64,000 nucleotides of DNA from Bartonella apihabitans. GTDB taxonomy: Bacteria; Pseudomonadota; Alphaproteobacteria; Rhizobiales; Rhizobiaceae. Below the pieces are notes generated by a model that was not told the origin of the DNA, did no database searches, and saw only the letters and a list, made by a program, of their open reading frames with translations. Below are positions 11,083 through 20,269 of this stretch, piece by piece. The stretch is taken from the NCBI RefSeq assembly GCF_030758755.1, contig NZ_CP132387.1, forward strand, positions 992,001 through 1,056,000, given 5' to 3'. Position 1 is the stretch's first letter; each line of letters opens with the position of its first letter. The position numbers were made by a program, and so were the translations under genes.

Positions 11083-11697
11083 ATGTCCCATCAAAGAACC
11101 TACGCTGCTATTTCCGCATTGGCTGGCGCTGCTGCTCTACTCGTTGCGTCACATAGCACCGCCAATGCTCAGGGCATGCCTCAGGGGTGGTATAAGGTTT
11201 GCAGCAAGCAACAGGATGTTGATGTTTGTAACACAATGAATACCGTTGTTTCCAACACCGGACAACCGCTGACGGCTGTAAATTTGGTTGAAGTCAAAGG
11301 AAAGCAAAACGAAAAGCGTATCGGTATTCAGGTACCGACAGGTCGTTTTATTCCTGAAGGCGTTCACATTCAGGTCGGTGATGGCCCTGTGAAGAAGATA
11401 CCTTATGTTATCTGCAACGGCCCGAGCTGTATTGCCAATGATACATTTGATGACAAACTCATCAATGCTATGAAGACCGGTCAGAAATTGGTGGTAACAA
11501 CCATCAACTTCCGTGGTACTCCTAACCCAATCGAAATTTCGCTAGACGGTTTCAGCGCTGCCTATACCGGCCCCGGTATGCAGGAAAAAGATTTTGAAGC
11601 CGAACAGATGAAACTCCAGAAAGCCGTTCAGGCCAAGGAAAAACAGTTTGAAGATAAAATGCGTGCCGAACAGGAAAAAGCCAAGTCCGGCAATTGA
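11083..11697 (+). CDS. ialB: Invasion-associated locus B family protein
   Basis: Secreted IalB-family protein of 204 residues. In Bartonella, IalB is linked to erythrocyte entry; wider family members are periplasmic or outer-membrane proteins of unclear activity. The start at 11083 gives a signal peptide ending in the ANAQ site (about residue 30); an in-frame upstream ATG at 11056 would add nine residues and spoil it. Family marks are WYKVCS, the two Cys pairs (KVC..DVC and VICNGPSC) that probably form disulfides, and the GVHIQVGDG and FDGFSAAY-type segments near the end. The C-terminus is a charged Lys/Glu-rich helix (about 165-200). A strong terminator follows at once, so the gene is a single transcription unit. 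Confidence 0.92.
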   Translation: MSHQRTYAAISALAGAAALLVASHSTANAQGMPQGWYKVCSKQQDVDVCNTMNTVVSNTGQPLTAVNLVEVKGKQNEKRIGIQVPTGRFIPEGVHIQVGDGPVKKIPYVICNGPSCIANDTFDDKLINAMKTGQKLVVTTINFRGTPNPIEISLDGFSAAYTGPGMQEKDFEAEQMKLQKAVQAKEKQFEDKMRAEQEKAKSGN

Positions 11698-11723
11698 TAC
11701 TTTAATCTTTATTCAAATAATGG

Positions 11724-11743
11724 AAGGCCGCTTGCGGCCTTTT
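11724..11743 (+). terminator. Rho-independent terminator of ialB
   Basis: Perfect 8-bp stem AAGGCCGC / GCGGCCTT with a two-base loop (TT), running into TTTT. It sits 26 bases after the ialB stop. Confidence 0.9.
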
Positions 11744-11795
11744 ATTTTGCCTGAAAAAATAGGTTATTTAACCAATAGATAACCAATTCGAGTTT

Positions 11796-11883
11796 GCCTC
11801 AAAGCCTCAAAGCCTCAAAGCCTCAAAGCCTCAAAGCCTCAAAGCCTCAAAGCTTCAAAGCTTCAAAGCTTCAAAGCCTCAAA
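11796..11883. repeat. Tandem 8-bp repeat, 11 copies (GCCTCAAA / GCTTCAAA)
   Basis: Eleven head-to-tail octamers: seven GCCTCAAA, then three GCTTCAAA, then one GCCTCAAA, with no spacer. It lies in the non-coding stretch between ialB and gpt. Eight bases is not a multiple of three and no coding frame uses it, so it is a simple-sequence array, probably variable in copy number through slipped replication. The rest of the 11884-12171 interval shows no gene or clear structure. Confidence 0.95.
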
Positions 11884-12171
11884 CCCTATCGAATGATCGA
11901 GTATTTTCAGCTTGAAGGTTCTGGCAGTGAATTCCGTTGAGCAATTGTTCGATCAATTTCTATGCTCAATTGGCGAGGATATGTGAAATGCCAATAAAAA
12001 AAAGAAGTATCCGGGTGAGGGCATGTGCTCGAGTTTGTTGAACCGGTTTTTCTTCCAATTGAAAACACGCTAACGGTTTTCTGAAAAGCTCAATCGTCCA
12101 AGAAAACCGATTTTAAAATCGATCTGCACGCTCGTTCTTCTTCTCTGTCAGCGACAGTTTTTTGTAAGGCA

Positions 12172-12209
12172 CAAAAAAATAGGCTCCAGAATTTTTTTCT
12201 GGAGCCTAT
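12172..12209 (-). terminator. Rho-independent terminator of gpt
   Basis: An 11-bp perfect inverted repeat (ATAGGCTCCAG / CTGGAGCCTAT, 12179-12189 and 12199-12209) with a 9-base A/T loop. Read on the minus strand it is followed by TTTTTTT, so it terminates the minus-strand gpt message about 80 bases after the stop. Confidence 0.85.
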
Positions 12210-12288
12210 GGTGGGGCGATCTCTCAAAGTGATTTGAAATATAAATCGGATTAGCAAGAGATAGGACGAATCTTTTTTTAGATTGCCA

Positions 12289-12786
12289 TTAACCTGCATG
12301 AGAATCGGCTATCGGTTTTTGGAACGCATATCCCATATCCCACGGGAAATAGATCCATGTATCCTGACTGACTTCCGTCACAAAAGTGTCAATGAGCGCA
12401 CGGCCTTTCGGTTTTGCATAAACTGTTGCGAAATGGGCCTTTGGTATCATGTCGCGGACGATTTTTGCTGTTTTACCAGTATCAGTCAAATCGTCGACAA
12501 CGAGAACTCCTTCTCCATCATCGACTTTGACGTTATCGCTAATTCCCTTAAGTATCTCCATTTCCGATTGGTGTCGGTAATCGTGATAAGATGCAATGCA
12601 TACAGTTTCTATAAGGCGAATCCCGAGTTCACGGCAGATGATAGCAGCGGGAACCAAACCGCCGCGCGTGATGGCAACCATAGAACGCCATTCCTTTTTC
12701 TGGTCAGCAATGCGCCACGCCAAGGCGCGAGCATCACGATGAAATTGATCCCAGCTTACGGGAAAAGCTTTATCCGGAAGCGACAT
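12289..12786 (-). CDS. gpt: Xanthine phosphoribosyltransferase
   Basis: Purine-salvage enzyme of 165 residues that uses PRPP to turn xanthine (and guanine, weakly hypoxanthine) into the nucleotide. The PRPP-binding loop is [13 protein letters not shown] around residue 95, the flexible-loop/first motif is [13 protein letters not shown] near residue 37, and the C-terminal [11 protein letters not shown] matches Gpt of the enterobacterial/Rhizobiales type. It has its own terminator at 12172-12209 and stands alone on the minus strand. Confidence 0.93.
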   Translation of the reverse strand: MSLPDKAFPVSWDQFHRDARALAWRIADQKKEWRSMVAITRGGLVPAAIICRELGIRLIETVCIASYHDYRHQSEMEILKGISDNVKVDDGEGVLVVDDLTDTGKTAKIVRDMIPKAHFATVYAKPKGRALIDTFVTEVSQDTWIYFPWDMGYAFQKPIADSHAG

Positions 12787-13251
12787 ACCAAGCTCCTAAA
12801 TTTCCAAAAATTTTGATTGTGCCTTGTAATCCTTTTTTACCGCCCATATCAAGCAGTTAGCCATCAGTTAAATTATTTGACAGTTAGAATCTGTTTCTGA
12901 TTGGCTCCCCATCATAATGTCTCCGCAATCAGATGCGCGCGATTCGCAAGAATAGACATTGAATAAGCCGATGAACGACTGATTGTGAGAACAAACAGCA
13001 TCACGACAGCGAATTTACGATATAGGTTTTGCTTCATTGAAACGATAAACCGGAAACCGGTTAAACCGGCTTTTTGTTCCGTTACAATAGACAATTATTG
13101 GCAACTAACGTTTGTCAGTACCGTAAAAAGTCAAACAAGATCGCGCTTTGTCGGGTTTGAAGAACCAGCCAAAATACGTATTTCGGTGGTATGGTTTTGT
13201 CGAGAAAAGCAAAAATTTTTAATCGAGTTGAAAATTTTTTGCTAAAAGGTG
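12787..13251. other. Intergenic region upstream of tRNA-Lys
   Basis: About 465 bases, AT-rich, with stop codons in all frames and no recognisable protein remnant. A small inverted ACCGG/CCGGT element with a T run lies near 13050-13073 and may be a weak terminator-like hairpin. Otherwise nothing seen. Confidence 0.4.
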
Positions 13252-13280
13252 TTGACCTGACGCGATCTCGCCCGTATGTT
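13252..13280 (+). promoter_or_regulatory. Sigma-70 type promoter of tRNA-Lys
   Basis: TTGACC (13252-13257), a 17-base spacer and TATGTT (13275-13280), 35 bases before the tRNA 5' end. The GC-rich spacer contrasts with the very AT-rich sequence just upstream (13210-13245), as is common at stable-RNA promoters. Confidence 0.75.
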
Positions 13281-13315
13281 CCGCCCACTTTCATCAGGTA
13301 ATCACCTTAGTGAAA

Positions 13316-13393
13316 GAGCGCGTAGCTCAGCCGGTAGAGCAACTGACTTTTAATCAGTAGGTTCCAGGGTTCGAAATCCCTGCGCGCTCACCA
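13316..13393 (+). tRNA. tRNA-Lys (anticodon TTT), with two extra bases
   Basis: The acceptor stem GAGCGCG/CGCGCTC, the D-arm GCTCAGCCGGTAGAGC, an anticodon arm ACTGA-CTTTTAA-TCAGT with anticodon TTT, a CAGGG/CCCTG T-stem and an encoded CCA end are all present. The total is 78 bases instead of 76: the variable region is AGGTTC (six bases) and the T-loop TTCGAAAT has eight bases instead of seven. Removing one T from the TT (near 13364) and one A from the AAA (near 13376) gives a normal tRNA, so these are probably homopolymer read errors. If real they would damage the T-loop. Confidence 0.93.
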
Positions 13394-13787
13394 GTTCATC
13401 AAAAGTTTGTTTTATAAAACTGGTCTGATTTACAGTCCTTTCCCAATAACAAGATTATTGTTTTAAATCCACCCAATCCGGATAGGCTTCCGAAACCTAT
13501 ATTCCGCGCGCTATCCGTTTGCCCGTCAACCTCATTATCACTTTGGCTTGTTTGCAAGATCGAAGAAGGGCGACCGGATCGGAAAAGCGCGTTTGTTAAC
13601 GATATTTTAAGAAAGTCGGCTGACGCGCGTATACACTTCTTAAACAATTATTAAAGATGTGTTAATCGAAACGGCATGAAATCTTATCCAACACGATAAG
13701 GCTCGGGAACGTGGGTATCTATGTCAAGGTTAGTTACCGCTTCACGTCACCTTTTCTTATTGATGTTTAAATCAAACGGGTTAGTTG
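13394..13787. other. Intergenic region between tRNA-Lys and rlpA
   Basis: About 390 bases without a supported gene. It presumably carries the rlpA promoter; no confident element seen. Confidence 0.4.
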
Positions 13788-14925
13788 ATGCTGTTAGAAG
13801 TTGAAAAGAATACAAAGAACGAAAGCAATGTTTTTGCTCGTGGTTTTTTTGTTTCAGTCATCGCAATAATGCTTTCAGCGTGTGCCAATCACGCAAAAGA
13901 AGTAGCAGACACAACGCCTGTCAAACCGGAAAGCAGCCAAGCCAAAGCTTATACAGTGATACCAACTGCAAAACCGGCAACACCGCACCAGAGAAAAACG
14001 GTACAGGCCGAAAACAACTTCTATGAAGAAGGCAAGACCGCAAGGCCTATTGCTTATCTTTCAACAGCCGAACGGGCATACAAAAAAGTTGGTCGTGCCT
14101 CATGGTATGGGGCAGCTTTCAACGGACGTTTGACGGCGAATGGCGAAATTTACGATATGCATAATTTGACAGCAGCCCACCCGACAATGCCTCTCCCGAG
14201 TTATGCACGTGTAACAAATCTGGAAAATGGCGCTTCCATAATTGTTCGCGTCAATGATAGGGGCACTTTTTGCCGCTGATAGGGTTATTGACCTCTCCAA
14301 ACAAGCAGCCACAATGCTTGATTATAAAGATGACGGTTTGGCTGACGTAAAAGTGGAATATGTCGGACGGGCTCCAATTGAAGGGAATGATAAAGAGTTC
14401 CTGATGGCATCTTACAAACCGGGCAACATAACGCCTGATACATTGCTCGCTATGGCCGGGGTGAATTTAAATTTGCCTACAACACAGAATGCATCGGACG
14501 CCTCTAGCTTAGAAGCTGCTCCACAATTTAATGAGCAGACAACAATTGGTACGACTTACCCGAATTTGCCGGACGTTGGACCTCTTCCTGCTTTCAAACC
14601 GGAAAACACCCAATTGGTGGCCTTTGCTGATCAGGCGATCACCAAATCTAAAGATAACGTTTTCGATACTATTCTCAATCACAATGACAATTTAAAATCC
14701 GTTCCTGTTTCGAAAAACTCTTCTGTTAGTAAAGCTGGAAAAACAGCCGACAAAAACAACATGAAAGAGAGCACAAAAACTACTGTTGGAAAAGATTTGG
14801 CGAAAGCAGAGGTAAAGTCAACTGCAAGACGTGGAAAAGCAACCGTTGGAACACCGGATCATGGTCTTGAACTGGCTTGGGCAACAGGTGTGAGTGAAGC
14901 TTTCAGTTTTGCGAGTGTCCGTTAA
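13788..14925 (+). CDS. rlpA: RlpA-type septal lytic transglycosylase, lipoprotein (one-base insertion at 14267-14271)
   Basis: RlpA family protein with a double-psi beta-barrel domain that cleaves naked glycan strands at the septum in species where it was studied. The ATG at 13788 gives a lipoprotein signal with lipobox LSAC. The DPBB domain is plain: GRASWYGAAFNGRLTANGE, then VRVNDRG, then ADRVIDLSKQAATMLDY. The frame breaks inside this domain: after NDRGTF the correct continuation AADRVIDLS lies one frame over. Deleting one T of the five-T run 14267-14271 restores a 378-residue protein. The C-terminal third is Lys/Ser/Thr-rich low complexity and no clear SPOR domain is seen. Next to the D,D-carboxypeptidase-like gene, as in related genomes. 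Confidence 0.9.
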
Positions 14926-14974
14926 GCACTTGAGTGAACCGCTGGTTTGTGCTGAAAACAAATCACGGAGACCA

Positions 14975-16141
14975 ATGATGCGCTCAACCATTATCAAACT
15001 GTTATTGTCCATTTTTTTCGCTTTTGTAACGTCGAAATCTTTCGGTCAAAATTTTGAAGTTTCAGCCACTCAAGCGATCATGATTGATGGTGAGACAGGA
15101 TCGATACTTTATCAGAAAAGCACTCACACGAAATTTGAACCAGCGTCACTCACCAAGTTGATGACTGCAGAATTGGTTTTTCATCTGCTCGATAGTTGTG
15201 CGTTGCGTGAAGACCAGCTTTTTCACATCAGCATTAACGCGTGGAGGACCGGAGGTGCACCATCGCGGACAAATACAATGTTTGCTCCGGTAAATAGCGA
15301 TATAAGTGTTCTTGATTTGCTGCGCGGCATGATCATCGTAAACGGCAATGACGCGGCTATTGCTTTGGCAGAAGGTATTTCCGGCAGTGAAGAAAAATTT
15401 GCTGACCTTATGAACGAACGAGCAAAAGAATTGGGGCTGAATTCGAGCCATTTTGTAAATTCAACCGGTCTACCGCAAAATGGCCAATATACCACCGCAA
15501 GCGATATTGTCAGATTATCACGATATATAGCGACGCATTATCCGAAATATTTCAAAATTTATTCCGAACCGGAAATAACCTGGAGCAGAATTACCCAACG
15601 TAATAAAAATCCGCTTTTTGCATTGGATATCGGTGCTCAAGGTTTTGCAAATGCTTATAGTGACAGTTCAGGGTTTTCCACATCCTCAGTTATCCAGAAT
15701 AATGATAGACAACTTTTTCTGGTTTTAAACGGTATTAAAAAGGAAAAAGATCGGCCGACCGAAGCGGCGAAATTACTGAACTGGGGAATGAATGCATTCG
15801 AATTCAAACAGGTTTTTCCGAAAGATGTAATTGTTGGTTACGCACGTGTTTTTGGCGGCGTGAAGTCGGTTGTCCCGCTTTCGGTCAAGGAGCCTGTCGA
15901 CATTTTAATGAATGTCGAAAAAAAACCGGTCATATCGGCCAGGATCATTTATCATGGCCCATTGGACGCGCCCATATCGCCTAATGTGGAAGTCGGCAAA
16001 TTACAAATATTGGCAAATAAAACCGTCCTTTTGGAAAAGCCGGTCTTTACCGCCGATGAAGTTGAAGAGACAGGACTTGTCGGAAAAGCCAAAGATGCCT
16101 TATATGAGCTGACAATCGGTTGGCTAAGAAAATATATTTGA
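14975..16141 (+). CDS. D-alanyl-D-alanine carboxypeptidase-like protein (PBP5/DacF family) with degenerate active site
   Basis: Penicillin-binding protein of peptidase family S11, 388 residues from ATG 14975 (an ATG at 14978 follows directly; a GGAG site is upstream), with a signal peptide ending near SFGQ. The SxxK motif is intact as SLTK (residues 58-61). The second motif, normally SGN, is NGN (residues 123-125, codons 15341-15349). The third motif, normally K-T-G within GADGLKTGYT, aligns without gaps to GAQGFANAYS, so Lys-Thr-Gly is Ala-Asn-Ala (residues 225-227). The C-terminal PBP5 beta-domain (about 290-370) and a terminal amphipathic stretch WLRKYI remain. No frameshift is involved. 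It lies in the conserved rlpA-dac-tmk-holB order. Peptidase activity is doubtful; a structural or binding role is inferred. Confidence 0.9.
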   Translation: MMRSTIIKLLLSIFFAFVTSKSFGQNFEVSATQAIMIDGETGSILYQKSTHTKFEPASLTKLMTAELVFHLLDSCALREDQLFHISINAWRTGGAPSRTNTMFAPVNSDISVLDLLRGMIIVNGNDAAIALAEGISGSEEKFADLMNERAKELGLNSSHFVNSTGLPQNGQYTTASDIVRLSRYIATHYPKYFKIYSEPEITWSRITQRNKNPLFALDIGAQGFANAYSDSSGFSTSSVIQNNDRQLFLVLNGIKKEKDRPTEAAKLLNWGMNAFEFKQVFPKDVIVGYARVFGGVKSVVPLSVKEPVDILMNVEKKPVISARIIYHGPLDAPISPNVEVGKLQILANKTVLLEKPVFTADEVEETGLVGKAKDALYELTIGWLRKYI

Positions 16142-16171
16142 TCTGTTATAAATAATATTCAGGATTTCAAA

Positions 16172-16825
16172 GTGAGTGGCTGTTTTTTTACATTCGAGGG
16201 TGGAGAAGGTGCAGGAAAGTCTACTCAAATCAATATACTAGGACAGTTCCTTAAACAAAAAGGTTACGATGTAGTTATTACCCGTGAACCTGGTGGCACA
16301 GAAGGTGGTGAGGCAATAAGACATGTCCTTCTTTCTGGAAGTGCTTTGAAAGGGGGTAAGCTTTTCGAGGCTACACTTTTTGCCGCCGCGCGCATTGATC
16401 ATGTGAACGAAGTCATCGAACCGGCATTAAAAGACGGAAAAATTGTCTTGTGTGACCGGTTCATTGATTCGACGAGAGTTTATCAGGGAGCAAACGGCGA
16501 GAATATCAATCAATATCTCGGAATACTCGAGAAATCGGCAATTCATGGCCATATGCCCGATATCACTTTTATACTGGATTTGCCTGCAAAAGCGGGTATG
16601 GAAAGAGCTGATAAACGGCGTGGAAAGACCGCTAAAGTGGACCGCTTTGAACAAGATGCTCTTACGGTTCAAGAAGCTCGCAGGCAAGCCTTCCTTAAGA
16701 TAGCGGAAGCCGAACCGCAAAGATGTTATGTTATTGATGCAACGCGGGATATTAATGACATTGCGAAAAAAATAGAAAAGATAACTTTGCTTTTTTTGGA
16801 CAGGAAAAAAGATGCAAGCGCTTGA
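16172..16825 (+). CDS. tmk: Thymidylate kinase
   Basis: Phosphorylates dTMP to dTDP for DNA synthesis. 217 residues; P-loop FEGGEGAGKST, the REPGGTEGGEAIR motif, the DR motif in LCDRFIDSTRVYQG and the LID region RADKRRGKTAKVDRFE (Arg-rich LID, type II-like). The start is GTG at 16172, which places the P-loop at the usual distance from the N-terminus; no ATG fits. The 3' end overlaps holB by 14 bases, so the two are translationally linked. Confidence 0.95.
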   Translation: MSGCFFTFEGGEGAGKSTQINILGQFLKQKGYDVVITREPGGTEGGEAIRHVLLSGSALKGGKLFEATLFAAARIDHVNEVIEPALKDGKIVLCDRFIDSTRVYQGANGENINQYLGILEKSAIHGHMPDITFILDLPAKAGMERADKRRGKTAKVDRFEQDALTVQEARRQAFLKIAEAEPQRCYVIDATRDINDIAKKIEKITLLFLDRKKDASA

Positions 16826-17855
16826 AACGCCAAGACAATATGATGACATTGATGGCGTTATCCGTCCTTCGCAAAACACACATATTTTTGGACATAATGG
16901 CGTAATAAGCTCGCTTGGCAGCATGCGCAAAGAGGGGCGACTCCATCACGCCTTGTTGTTTGAAGGCCCGCTTGGTATCGGAAAGGCAACATTAGCTTAC
17001 CATCTGACGTGGAACATTCTTTCCTCGGTTTCCGGAGATTTTGTAGCCCCCGAGGAGAACTCGCCAATTTGGCGGCAAATTGCGCAGGGTAGTCATCCGT
17101 CCGTTATCCATATTTCAAGGCGATATGATAATAAAACAGAACGCTTCAATACCGGTATAACGGTTGACGATATAAGAGAAATCAACCGCTTTTTGGCTCA
17201 AACATCCTATAATGGCGGTTGGCGGGTCGTGATTATCGATACCGCTGACGATATGAATAGGGCAGCCGCAAACGGCGTTTTGAAAACCCTTGAAGAACCG
17301 CCGGAAAAAACGCTTTTTATTCTTATATCGAATTCGTCGGGACGTTTATTGCCAACAATCCGCTCGCGTTGTCACTTAATCAAATTTCGTCCGCTTGATT
17401 ACGATAATATGGAAAAAGCGCTCCATCATATTCTGGTAAAACAGTTACCACAAAACTCCGAACTGGACGCAATCATAGCAGAATCAGAGGGAAGTGTCAG
17501 AAAAGCAGCTCTCTTGATATGTTATGGCGGAATGGAAATTATCCGTGTTCAACGAGAAATATTGAATGGGCCGGTCTTTGATGTTGTTAAAGCACAGACA
17601 ATTGCGCAAGCATTATCAGGGCGGGACGCCATTATTCAATTTCACCAGTTTTGCGATAATTTGCTTTCTATTATCTCATCAAAAGCGATGAAAGCAGGGC
17701 TTGACGGGAATTCGTTGCTCAGTAACCGTTATGCCGATGCTTGGAAGAATATTGCCGACGAGATCGCAAAAACAGAAGCATTTAATCTGGATAAAAAACA
17801 ATTTGTGATTAATGTTCTTTATAAACTTCATAAATTGATTGCGGAAGATGTCTGA
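16812..17855 (+). CDS. holB: DNA polymerase III delta-prime subunit
   Basis: Clamp-loader subunit (347 residues) that helps load the beta sliding clamp. The AAA+ fold shows a P-loop GPLGIGKATLA near residue 55, a sensor/Walker B-like VVIIDTADDMNRAAANGVLKT stretch (split around residues 138-158), and the SRC motif in TIRSRCHLIKF near residue 180. The zinc module of the enterobacterial protein is not evident. Overlap with tmk and the short gap to metG fit a tmk-holB-metG-tatD operon as in Brucella and Bartonella. Confidence 0.92.
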   Translation: MQALETPRQYDDIDGVIRPSQNTHIFGHNGVISSLGSMRKEGRLHHALLFEGPLGIGKATLAYHLTWNILSSVSGDFVAPEENSPIWRQIAQGSHPSVIHISRRYDNKTERFNTGITVDDIREINRFLAQTSYNGGWRVVIIDTADDMNRAAANGVLKTLEEPPEKTLFILISNSSGRLLPTIRSRCHLIKFRPLDYDNMEKALHHILVKQLPQNSELDAIIAESEGSVRKAALLICYGGMEIIRVQREILNGPVFDVVKAQTIAQALSGRDAIIQFHQFCDNLLSIISSKAMKAGLDGNSLLSNRYADAWKNIADEIAKTEAFNLDKKQFVINVLYKLHKLIAEDV

Positions 17856-17935
17856 CTATTTGGTTTTTCCGTGACAAGTGCCTCAACTATCGCTATGTCA
17901 GATGAAAAGCTGATATTGATATAGTTGGATATCCG

Positions 17936-19483
17936 ATGCGTGAAAAATTTTATATAACAACACCGATTTTTTATCCGAATGGCAATCCCCATATAGGTCA
18001 TGCCTATAACGCTATTGCTACAGATGCTATGGCACGTTTTGAACGCGCCAATGGCAAGGATGTGTTTTTTCTTTCCGGCACTGACGAGCATGGTTTGAAA
18101 ATGCAGCAGACTGCCGAAAAACTGGGATTGACGCCACTCGAGCTCGCTGACCGCAACAGCGCCGTATTTCAGAAAATGCTCAAGACATTGAATGTCTCGA
18201 ATGACGACTTTATTCGCACTACCGAAAAGCGCCATTATGATGCCTGTCAGGCCATTTGGAAAATGATGGAAGATAACGGCGACATCTATCTTGATCGTTA
18301 TTCAGGTTGGTATTCCGTACGTCAGGAAGCTTACTATGACGAGAACGATACCGAAGTAGGGGAAGATGGAATTCGGCGGGAAAAAGAAGTCGGTTCACCG
18401 GTGGAATGGAATGAAGAGGAAAGCTATTTCTTCCGTCTGTCGAAATATGAAGATCGTTTATTGGAATTTTACGAAAAAAATCCCGACTTCATTGGTCCGA
18501 ATGAGCGCCGGAACGAAATTATCAGTTTTGTGAAATCCGGTCTGAAAGACCTTTCGATATCCCGTACAACCTTCAATTGGGGAATACCGGTACCGGGTAA
18601 CCCCAAACATGTTATGTATGTGTGGGTGGATGCACTGACAAATTATCTGACAGCCACCGGCTTTCCGAACAAGAATACACCAAGGTCGGATTTTTGGCCT
18701 GCAAATGCCCATATCATCGGTAAAGATATTATCCGCTTTCATGCTATCTATTGGCCGGCATTTTTAATGTCAGCGGGTATTGCGCTTCCAAAGCGTGTTT
18801 TCGCGCACGGATTTTTATTGAACCGTGGGGAAAAAATGTCGAAATCGGTCGGAAATGTTATCGACCCGTTCAAGATGGTTGAACATTACGGCCTTGATCA
18901 GGTGCGCTATTTCTTTTTACGGGAAGTGCCGTTCGGTCAGGATGGAAGTTATAGTCACGATGCTATTGTCAATCGGACAAACGCTGATCTCGCCAACGAT
19001 CTCGGTAATCTCGCGCAGAGATCACTTTCGATGATTATGAAAAACTGTAACGGCCTTGTACCGGTTCCCGGAAAATTTCTTAAGCAGGATAACGAGCTTT
19101 TGGATGAATGCAAAAAAGCGCTTCAAACGGCTCGTGAAACGATGGCAAAGCAAGCACCACATTTGGCTTTAACTGCCATTTTTGCAGTTATTTCGGATGC
19201 GAATCGTTATTTTGCAGCCGAAGAACCTTGGGCACTAAAAAAGACTGATTTCGAGCGCTTCTCGACGGTTCTTTACGTAACAGTTGAGATATTGAGAGAG
19301 GTCGGCATTTTGCTTTGTCCTTTCATTCCGCAATCAGCTTCAAAACTTCTTGATCTGTTGGCAATTGATCAAAACGAACGTATGCTCGATGATATTATGA
19401 ACCGGAAAATTGTTCCGGAAACGAAATTGCCTGCACCGGAGCCGGTATTTCCGCGTTACGTTCCGACTGAAGACGAAGATTGA
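17936..19483 (+). CDS. metG: Methionyl-tRNA synthetase
   Basis: Class I aminoacyl-tRNA synthetase, 515 residues, that charges initiator and elongator tRNA-Met. The HIGH-type motif is [14 protein letters not shown] near residue 18 and the KMSKS loop is [11 protein letters not shown] near residue 300. There is no C-terminal EMAP/tRNA-binding domain, and no Cys4 zinc knuckle is seen in the connective peptide, in keeping with the short alphaproteobacterial type. Start ATG 17936; the stop is two bases before the tatD start. Confidence 0.96.
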   Translation: MREKFYITTPIFYPNGNPHIGHAYNAIATDAMARFERANGKDVFFLSGTDEHGLKMQQTAEKLGLTPLELADRNSAVFQKMLKTLNVSNDDFIRTTEKRHYDACQAIWKMMEDNGDIYLDRYSGWYSVRQEAYYDENDTEVGEDGIRREKEVGSPVEWNEEESYFFRLSKYEDRLLEFYEKNPDFIGPNERRNEIISFVKSGLKDLSISRTTFNWGIPVPGNPKHVMYVWVDALTNYLTATGFPNKNTPRSDFWPANAHIIGKDIIRFHAIYWPAFLMSAGIALPKRVFAHGFLLNRGEKMSKSVGNVIDPFKMVEHYGLDQVRYFFLREVPFGQDGSYSHDAIVNRTNADLANDLGNLAQRSLSMIMKNCNGLVPVPGKFLKQDNELLDECKKALQTARETMAKQAPHLALTAIFAVISDANRYFAAEEPWALKKTDFERFSTVLYVTVEILREVGILLCPFIPQSASKLLDLLAIDQNERMLDDIMNRKIVPETKLPAPEPVFPRYVPTEDED

Positions 19484-19485
19484 CC

Positions 19486-20259
19486 ATGCTTGTCGATACA
19501 CATTGCCATCTGGATTTCGAGACTTTCAGCAAAGAGCTCAATGATGTTGTCGACCGCGCTCATAAGGCAGGCGTGGAGCGGATGATCACTATTTCCACGC
19601 TCGTTCGGGATATGAACAAGCTGTTGAATATAACAGAGCAGTTCGAGGATGTGTATTGCTCGGTCGGAACACATCCGAGTTCTTCTCATGACGAAAATGA
19701 CACGACAGCCGAAAAGCTTCTGGAAATTGCAAAAAATCCGAAAGTTGTGGCGATAGGCGAGGTGGGGCTCGATTACCATTATGACGATGCTACACCAGCG
19801 GAACAAAAACGTAATTTTCACGAACATATCATTGCGGCCCGCGAAAGCCTTTTGCCACTCGTTATCCATACGCGCGATGCCGACGATGACACACGCGACA
19901 TTCTGGTTGAAGAAACAAAAAAAGGAAAATTTCCTTTTATTCTTCATAGCTTTTCATCCGGAGCAGAGCTTGCACGAGCGGCACTGGAACTTGGTGGATA
20001 TGTTTCATTTTCAGGCATATTGACGTTCAAAAAAGCTGAAAATGTCCGCCAGATCGCCAAAACAGTGCCGATTGATAGAGTGTTGGTCGAAACCAATTCA
20101 CCTTATCTCGCGCCCGTGCCGTTCCGGGGCAAGACAAATGAACCTTCCTTTGTCAAACAGACTGCGTTAGTATTGGCTGATGTTCTTGGTGTCCCGTTTG
20201 ATGAAATAGCCAAGCACACCACGGAAAATGCTTACCGTATTTTCTCCAAGATGAATTAG
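19486..20259 (+). CDS. tatD: TatD family metal-dependent hydrolase (Asp-to-Asn at a conserved metal/catalytic site)
   Basis: TIM-barrel metal-dependent hydrolase of the TatD/YcfH family (3'-exonuclease or D-Tyr-tRNA type activities reported in relatives), 257 residues. Metal ligands are visible: DTHCHLDF at the N-terminus, GEVGLDYHYD near residue 93, VIHTRDAD near 125 and HSFSSG near 150 (usually HCFSG). The final motif, usually ETDSPYLAP or ETDAPYLAP, reads ETNSPYLAPVPFRGK, replacing the conserved Asp by Asn (codon 20095-20097). The ATG at 19486 is two bases after the metG stop; ten bases separate it from the next gene. The three genes form the end of the tmk-to-MBL operon. Confidence 0.92.
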   Translation: MLVDTHCHLDFETFSKELNDVVDRAHKAGVERMITISTLVRDMNKLLNITEQFEDVYCSVGTHPSSSHDENDTTAEKLLEIAKNPKVVAIGEVGLDYHYDDATPAEQKRNFHEHIIAARESLLPLVIHTRDADDDTRDILVEETKKGKFPFILHSFSSGAELARAALELGGYVSFSGILTFKKAENVRQIAKTVPIDRVLVETNSPYLAPVPFRGKTNEPSFVKQTALVLADVLGVPFDEIAKHTTENAYRIFSKMN

Positions 20260-20269
20260 GACAAGATTT

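Noticed and set aside
11796-11883. CRISPR-like array
   Set aside because: The unit is eight bases with no spacers, and no cas genes are near; it is a simple tandem repeat.
12283-12816. Long plus-strand frame of 177 codons opposite gpt
   Set aside because: It is the antisense shadow of the clearly real gpt gene and has no family features.
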